Position numbers and translations under genes: made by a program | Shown here: positions 59,142-64,000 of the stretch, in pieces | Numbering within the stretch: position 1 is the first letter of the stretch | Layout of the letters: each line of letters opens with the position of its first letter | Source: Hemicentrotus pulcherrimus | Taxonomy: Eukaryota > Echinodermata > Echinoidea > Camarodonta > Strongylocentrotidae | DNA: 64,000 nucleotides | Assembly (NCBI GenBank): GCA_003118195.1 | Contig: BEXV01000272.1 | Span: 204,232 to 268,231, forward strand | Reading direction: 5' to 3' | Notes under the pieces: model-generated | Database searches by the model: none | The model's input: the letters and a program-made list of their open reading frames with translations, nothing else | What the model was told of the DNA's origin: nothing

Positions 59142-62100
59142 CTGTAATGAAAGGAAATAAGATCTGATTATAACATCTGTATTCATACATTTCTGAGAGA
59201 CAAATTAATTAAAATAACATTAAGGCTTGTTCCAATGGGGAAGGGGAGGATTTTATTTTATCTATTTATTTGTTTATTCATTTGTGTGTTTTATCTCCTT
59301 TTTTGAAGGGGAAGGGAGAATGCTTTTCAGATATATTTCAAGCTGATTTGATATTTGATTCTGGAAACATCTGCTTGTCATTTAAGCACTGATCGCATTA
59401 CATCTCATTGCAAATATTAAAACAAAATTATGAAATGTTAATAACAATAAACAACGGTTTCAGAAATAGACGGTGAACGAAAGACAAGTTAATGAATACA
59501 AAAAACCCAGATCGTCTTGAGAGGAAGGAACCTTACCCATTGGATCTTTGATGACATCATAGTAATCAGCTGCATCCAACTCACTGACTGGTTCTAAGAA
59601 AGGCCATGCCATCTTATGACTCTGCAATAGAAAGAATGACATGTCATTTTATATAGAACAAGAGTTTAAAGCCAATTAGGGTCTCTAAATTGCAAGACAT
59701 TAAAGAACACGAACAAAAAGAAAAAGAAAGACCAAGTCATGTAAGCTTTTCAGTAAACTGACCAATAAAACAAGAGTACTATCGCTGTGCTAAACTCAAC
59801 AACTGAAATATCTGATGCTTTCGGATGTGCTGAAGATATTGCTAACCAGGAAGCGATGTGATCATCAGGTCATTTGCCCAAATACAAATTTCTTGTCCAA
59901 AAACACTCAAAGGAAACAGGACAGCAATGTGGTAAACCATGTACCACTAAAAAAAGGCATATTTTGTTAACATGTGTTAAAGCTAAACTTTAGTACTGTA
60001 CTGCGATTGCATTGTGAAAGAAAAGGTGTGAAAGGATCAGAAACAGTTGATCATGTAGCATGTAAGTATTGGTGTGCATTGAAAGGGTCTGGAGTCATCA
60101 AAATCATAATAAATTTGACCAAGTCTTGGTTAAGTAACAAGCACTGTACACAGAAAGCTATATATGGGACAACACACATGGTGTCGGGGTTGGTACTACC
60201 TCGATTTCCTTGTCTTTCTATGCTCATTACTCAGCCAGTATACATTTTCTTCCAAAATTGTTTGGCACATGTTATTTATTTGTAATCTTGAACATTCAGT
60301 GTAAGTTTCGTTTGATTCTGTGAAAATTAATTTTCTTTTTTTACCGTTACTGGAGTTTCTCTTTAATGAATGGCAACTCTCTGCAACAAAGCTCCTATGA
60401 ATATTCTCTTAGCTCTGTCTTACAAGATACAACAAGGTGAAGCGTATCAACTTCACGTGGCCTCTTTTATTTAAAATGTTGTGGTTTTGCCAAGTCGTAT
60501 CTGAAATAGGCTAAACCGGGGTTTCGATGAGGGCATTGAACCCTGATGCCACTCACCTGGAGTTGTCTCAGCATCTTCTTGAGATGATCATAGTCCTTGC
60601 CCGTCAAGGTCTTCTGTTTAGCCAGGTTCTGTATGGTGGTAGTCTTGCAGCCCGGGCAGATGTAGTTCTCAATGCTTTCTGCTTCATCCTGAGAGATACC
60701 CACACAGTGGCCGTGAAACCAATCGTTGCATCGGTCACAACCAATGTAGAACCTACAAAATGATGATGGATTCAATAAGATGTCTTAGGGTTAGCATCCT
60801 ACTACAGGACCCAAGCAAAAATCTAAACTACAGCATGACAAATATATGATGCTATCCAACTCTTTATAAATTATATAATTATAAATAGTATTGAACTGTC
60901 AGTATTGAGATCCATAAGTAGCAACTAAATGCTAGTCACAATAGTATGAAGGAATCTCTAGCTATATTGTCTGTTGGAGCCAGAAGTGCATTAACTCGGC
61001 GTAAATTGATATGATTCAAAGACATTCCAGCTCTCGAGAGATGATACATCTCCTTCTCTCTGTTACAAAGACATATAATCAGTGAGGACAAGGGCGACTT
61101 GACATGAGGAAAGAGGGACTTACTGTGCTTCATCATAGGGTCGTTTGCAGAGGCAGTATAGCTCCTCTTCTGTTTCCTGTTTCTTTGTCTTACATTCACC
61201 GCACACATATTCCTTGAGGTCCGCTGCCGTCTTCTCCGAGACCTTGACACAGGTCCCATGGAACCAGTTCTGACACACGTCACACCCGATGTAAAACCTG
61301 ATGGAGAGGAGGAAAACAATCATGAGTGAGGGACTAGTCCTTGTAACTTGACAACATATGGCTACAAGCACTATGAACATGACGGACAAAGAAAGCGGAC
61401 AAAATATACAATTCCTCAGGTGGACAAAGGAACATCCCTTCACTGCTATTATGTAAAAAGGTGAATATGCATGTAACACCTGTTCTACACATTTTTACGT
61501 AATAGCAGTGAAGGAATGTTCCTTTGTCTACCTGAGGAACTGTATATTTTGTCCGCTTTCTTTGTCCGTCATGTTCATAGTGAAGGCTGAACCTACATTG
61601 GAGGAGAGAGAACCATGGCTCTGTAGAAGAGCAGCAATGAATCCCATTAACGGAAAGTCTAGGGTTCAAAACCAAGTTGTTACACTAGTCCTCCTTGTCA
61701 AGGCATTAATCAGCATTACTAAGTCCATCGGGTGGGTCTTACAGCCACAGGTCCCTGTTGTTGAGTACTTAAGAGGCATACACATGTATTTGCTTGATTA
61801 GAAGTCAGATAACATAAGCTGTCATCATCTTGTGCTTAGATTTAAAACATATAAAAAGGCTTTCTTTTTTATTGATTGCCATATGATGCTGAATTCAAGA
61901 AACAACAAACATAGGGTAAATTCACTAAAGAATAAAATTCATAAGTCAATTAAAGAATCTCTTTCCTCAATATTGTAAAAGTCATATGAGTAGTAAGTAT
62001 TCATCCCATTTGATGACACAGTGCTATAGATGAAGAAATTAGATATTTTCTGTTACATTAGTAAACAAACAACCTACCTGGACTCATCATATGGAGTCTT

Positions 62101-63547
62101 GCATATACAGTAGAGCCGGGTATCACCATCTGCAGGGGCAACTGCCGTTGAATTGGTCGCTGCAGGAGCAGCCTCAACATCACCTTCCTGCATCGTCTCT
62201 GTAATGAGGCTAGATACATTCTCCTCTTGTTTCGTCTCCGCTGCTGCAGGAGGCTGCGTCTTCTTGGCAGCGGCGGTTGCCCTGGACTTCTTCCTTGCGT
62301 TTATCTTCTTCCTGGCCTTAGCCTTAGCAATCTTCTTTCGAGCAGCTGTTGCCGCTGATGTCTTTTTGGCATTGACTGATTTGGATGTGGTGGTGGTTGT
62401 GGTGGTGGCGGTGGCGGCCTTTGCTGCTTCATCTGTCTTAACCTTCTTAGGTTTGATCAGGCCCTGGGTTTCCTTCTCTCTCCTCTTCTCGGCCCACCTC
62501 TCTCTTCGGACTTCATTCTGCAAGAATAAAGAATATTGTTTGCATGATTAAACATGTATAACAATGATAATTGATTATTCCTGGTCATTTCTGACACAAG
62601 TTCTGCATTCTTGTTTTAAGATGTACCATTCTCCTTAAATCTAGGATGACATTCACTCATTTCAAATGTTCAAATGTTTGTAAGACCATCCATACTTTCC
62701 TCAACAATACTAATGATATTGTCTTGAGTAAACATTCATATAATCATGATTGTTTACTAATCATAAGTGATCATATCACAACAGCACAAAATGTCCATAG
62801 AAATTTAAAAAAAAACATTATTTACACAGTATGACGCTTCAAATTTTGCATGAATACTGAAATTCTATCGTTTATCAGACTGACAACAATGAACTGAACA
62901 CTTCTTGGATCCTTACATAGACGTCCATCTTGAGTCTCCTCTCCAGCTGGTTCCGTTTGAGAAGGATGACTTCTTTGAGCCTAGCTTTATGGTTCTCTAG
63001 GATGGCTCTCTTCTTACTACTCTCCTCCCTCTCCTGTCTCAAGGCTTGGTGTTTCCTCTTCCGACTCTGTCTCTCCTCCTTCTCGATGCGATCCAACATC
63101 GATTTCATCACCATCTGACATGATACATTTCTGCAGGGACCAACATCAAGTGAGAGCTTGAAACACAAGGTACTCTGTGATACATATAAAACTGGCTTAT
63201 ATCAAAATACAATATCATAATACAACCAGATAAATAAAAAAGAGCATCATAATGAATTTGAGCTAAATTTCATGCGATCTTCTAAATGCCAGGAGGGCTA
63301 AGAACCAGAGAAAAAATAGTTCACAATATTTCAGATCTCAAACAACACTTAACATGTCGCCAATTCAAGTGGTAAAATCTTATCTTATCCTTTAGACACT
63401 TTTAACTGTCTGCTAAGTCATTAATGAAATAGTAAACAATTGAAAGGTAGGTTGTTACCTTTGAATTTGTTCCTTCTCCTTAGACTGTTTGTGAAACTGC
63501 TCCTGCATTTGTTGTCGCTTCTTTTGCCTGTTAGCAGCTTCTTTACT
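58960..63547 (-). CDS. BPTF: BPTF/NURF301 chromatin remodelling subunit, 3' end
   Basis: Seven phase-consistent exons on the minus strand encode the C-terminus of the largest NURF subunit, a nuclear reader that brings the ISWI remodeller to H3K4me3 and acetylated histone tails. Order: Gln/Lys/Glu-rich coiled region, Ala/Lys-rich linker, PHD finger ([19 protein letters not shown]), second PHD finger ([19 protein letters not shown]), bromodomain (KMAWPFLEP to DNCRFYNP) and stop six residues after the final FIQK. Zinc ligands of both C4HC3 fingers and the bromodomain asparagine are present. The fly NURF301 and human BPTF have the same tandem PHD-bromodomain end. The N-terminal DDT, WHIM and first PHD modules lie beyond the right edge. 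Confidence 0.97.
59537..59621 (-). CDS. BPTF: BPTF exon: first half of bromodomain
   Basis: Acceptor ctattgcag, donor ATGG|gtaagg (minus strand). Reads [20 protein letters not shown] and YDVIKDPM; the WPF shelf and the ZA-loop P-x-x-Y-x-x-V-I-x-x-PMD pattern are intact across the splice. Confidence 0.97.
60001..60195 (+). repeat. Dispersed repeat, plus-strand copy (pair with 2861-3046)
   Basis: Starts GCGATTGCATTGTGAAAGAA and shares ordered blocks with the minus-strand copy (TCATCAAAAT, ACAAGCACTGTACACAGAA, GGGACAACAC). Lies in a BPTF intron in antisense to the gene. Confidence 0.7.
60557..60752 (-). CDS. BPTF: BPTF exon: second PHD finger core
   Basis: Acceptor attttgtag, donor CAG|gtgagt (minus strand). 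Reads [26 protein letters not shown] and then a helical linker [14 protein letters not shown] leading to the bromodomain. With the preceding exon it supplies the aromatic cage residues (Tyr, Tyr, Tyr, Trp) used by human BPTF to bind H3K4me3. Confidence 0.97.
61124..61297 (-). CDS. BPTF: BPTF exon: first PHD finger core and start of second
   Basis: Acceptor ctccatcag, donor CA|gtaagt (minus strand). Reads [36 protein letters not shown] and [12 protein letters not shown]. Each finger is split by an intron at the same place (before FYIGCD), which suggests the tandem fingers arose by exon duplication. Confidence 0.96.
61369..61582. repeat. Long near-perfect inverted repeat (about 91-nt arms) in BPTF intron
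   Basis: Left arm 61369-61460 and right arm 61492-61582 are complementary with only about five mismatches (for example AAAGCGGACAAAATATACA against TGTATATTTTGTCCGCTTT). The loop is about 31 nt. Either a foldback transposon or a transcribed long hairpin. Confidence 0.92.
62078..62517 (-). CDS. BPTF: BPTF exon: basic linker and start of first PHD finger
   Basis: Acceptor attcttgcag, donor CCAG|gtaggt (minus strand). Reads [20 protein letters not shown], then a Thr run, an Ala/Lys-rich block ([19 protein letters not shown]) and a Pro/Glu stretch, ending [13 protein letters not shown]. The low-complexity block could act as a nuclear-localisation or DNA-contacting segment; that is inference. Confidence 0.95.
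62917..63130 (-). CDS. BPTF: BPTF exon: coiled-coil basic region
   Basis: Donor TAT|gtaagg; acceptor chosen as ccctgcag at 63131 because it matches the split codon left by the upstream exon (AG|A). A nearer gtcag site at 63115 would break the frame. Reads [20 protein letters not shown], then a Lys/Arg/Glu-rich helix to RRLKMDVY. Confidence 0.92.
63459..63547 (-). CDS. BPTF: BPTF exon: Gln/Lys-rich coiled region
   Basis: Acceptor tttcttccag, donor AAAG|gtaaca (minus strand); two bases over. Reads [20 protein letters not shown] and QSKEKEQIQ. Consistent with the helical region that precedes the PHD fingers in BPTF. Confidence 0.88.
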
Positions 63548-64000
63548 CTGGAAGAAAGAAAGAAAGACAGATCAAAGCCCATGTTCAGTTCTTTGCACAT
63601 TTTCATGCTCCCATGCCATGCAAGCAAAATTAAAAACAATAACACTCTATAGCAACACCTTCTTGTGATTTTGTAATTCACTGTAACTGCAGTCAAACCC
63701 GTCTATTAAGGCTACCCAATGCATACATGAAAAGAGGCCAATGTGGACAGATTGCCTTTCTAGACAGGTTGTAGAGGGAACAACATACATGCAGATGACC
63801 ATTATAGACAGGTGGCCCCTAAGGAGAGGTGGCCCCTAAGGTTTGACTGTAATTACATGTTCACAAAAATGCACAGCAAAGACTGAAGAAATCAAAATTT
63901 TGTATCTACTCATGGAATGCAGTTATACAACACAATATTAAAACCTGTCTATTAAAGTCACATAGAAGTCAGCTCTCATGGGGAATTCGACACTGTTCGG
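63548..64000 (-). other. BPTF: BPTF intron to window edge
   Basis: No exon recognised. Contains a short tandem GGTGGCCCCTAAGG duplication near 63811-63841 and the phrase GCCTTTCTAGACAGGTT, which also occurs near 2398. Confidence 0.6.

Noticed and set aside
62153..62551. 132-residue plus-strand frame opposite the BPTF linker exon
   Set aside because: Shadow of the Ala/Lys-rich minus-strand exon.
63115..63130. Acceptor gtcag at 63115 for the BPTF coiled-coil exon
   Set aside because: Would be out of phase with the upstream exon; the site at 63131 restores the split Arg codon.
1..64000. CRISPR arrays, operons, phage or viral genes
   Set aside because: Nothing of the kind is present; the window is intron-rich animal DNA.

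Overview
The window looks like nuclear DNA of an invertebrate deuterostome, most likely a sea urchin or a close echinoderm relative. That is an inference from AT-rich, intron-dominated sequence, small exons in roughly 0.5-5 kb introns, protein sequences close to but distinct from the human families, and many short foldback (MITE-like) elements plus a tRNA-derived SINE. I cannot fix the species. No bacterial, viral or organellar genes are seen. There is one 266-base run of N (57843-58108) and one single N (6789).

Two genes lie tail to tail. Positions 3715-48472 (+) hold the 3' half of a T-type (Cav3) voltage-gated calcium channel alpha-1 gene, from the domain II turret to the stop codon. I placed about 20 confident exons with consistent splice phases, plus several small or alternative ones. 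They give the IIS5-P loop, II pore and S6, a spliced II-III linker, domain III, the III-IV linker, domain IV and a long Ser-rich cytoplasmic tail. Pore residues are E (II), D (III) and D (IV), the T-type pattern. Domain I and IIS1-S5 lie upstream of the window.

Positions 58960-63547 (-) hold the last seven exons of BPTF/NURF301, the large subunit of the NURF chromatin remodeller: a coiled basic region, two tandem PHD fingers and the bromodomain to the stop. The rest of that gene lies beyond the right edge. The roughly 10.5 kb between the two stop codons carries the channel 3' UTR, a SINE, hairpins, a 515-bp inverted-repeat element and the assembly gap. The two genes are not known to work together; they only share a convergent arrangement.

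The strongest leads are splicing features of the channel: (1) two same-length, phase-matched, apparently mutually exclusive exons for the domain IV S4-S5 linker (28469-28539 and 29316-29386); (2) an in-frame TAA trapped between two phase-matched GTAAGC donors just before IIIS1 (21649-21682), in a segment that otherwise encodes a conserved T-type motif; (3) a 30-codon in-frame extension of the III-IV linker by a second donor (24685-24774); (4) a run of up to five small phase-0 exons in the tail (35140-44781). The introns also carry at least ten terminal-inverted-repeat or foldback elements, several forming families within the window.
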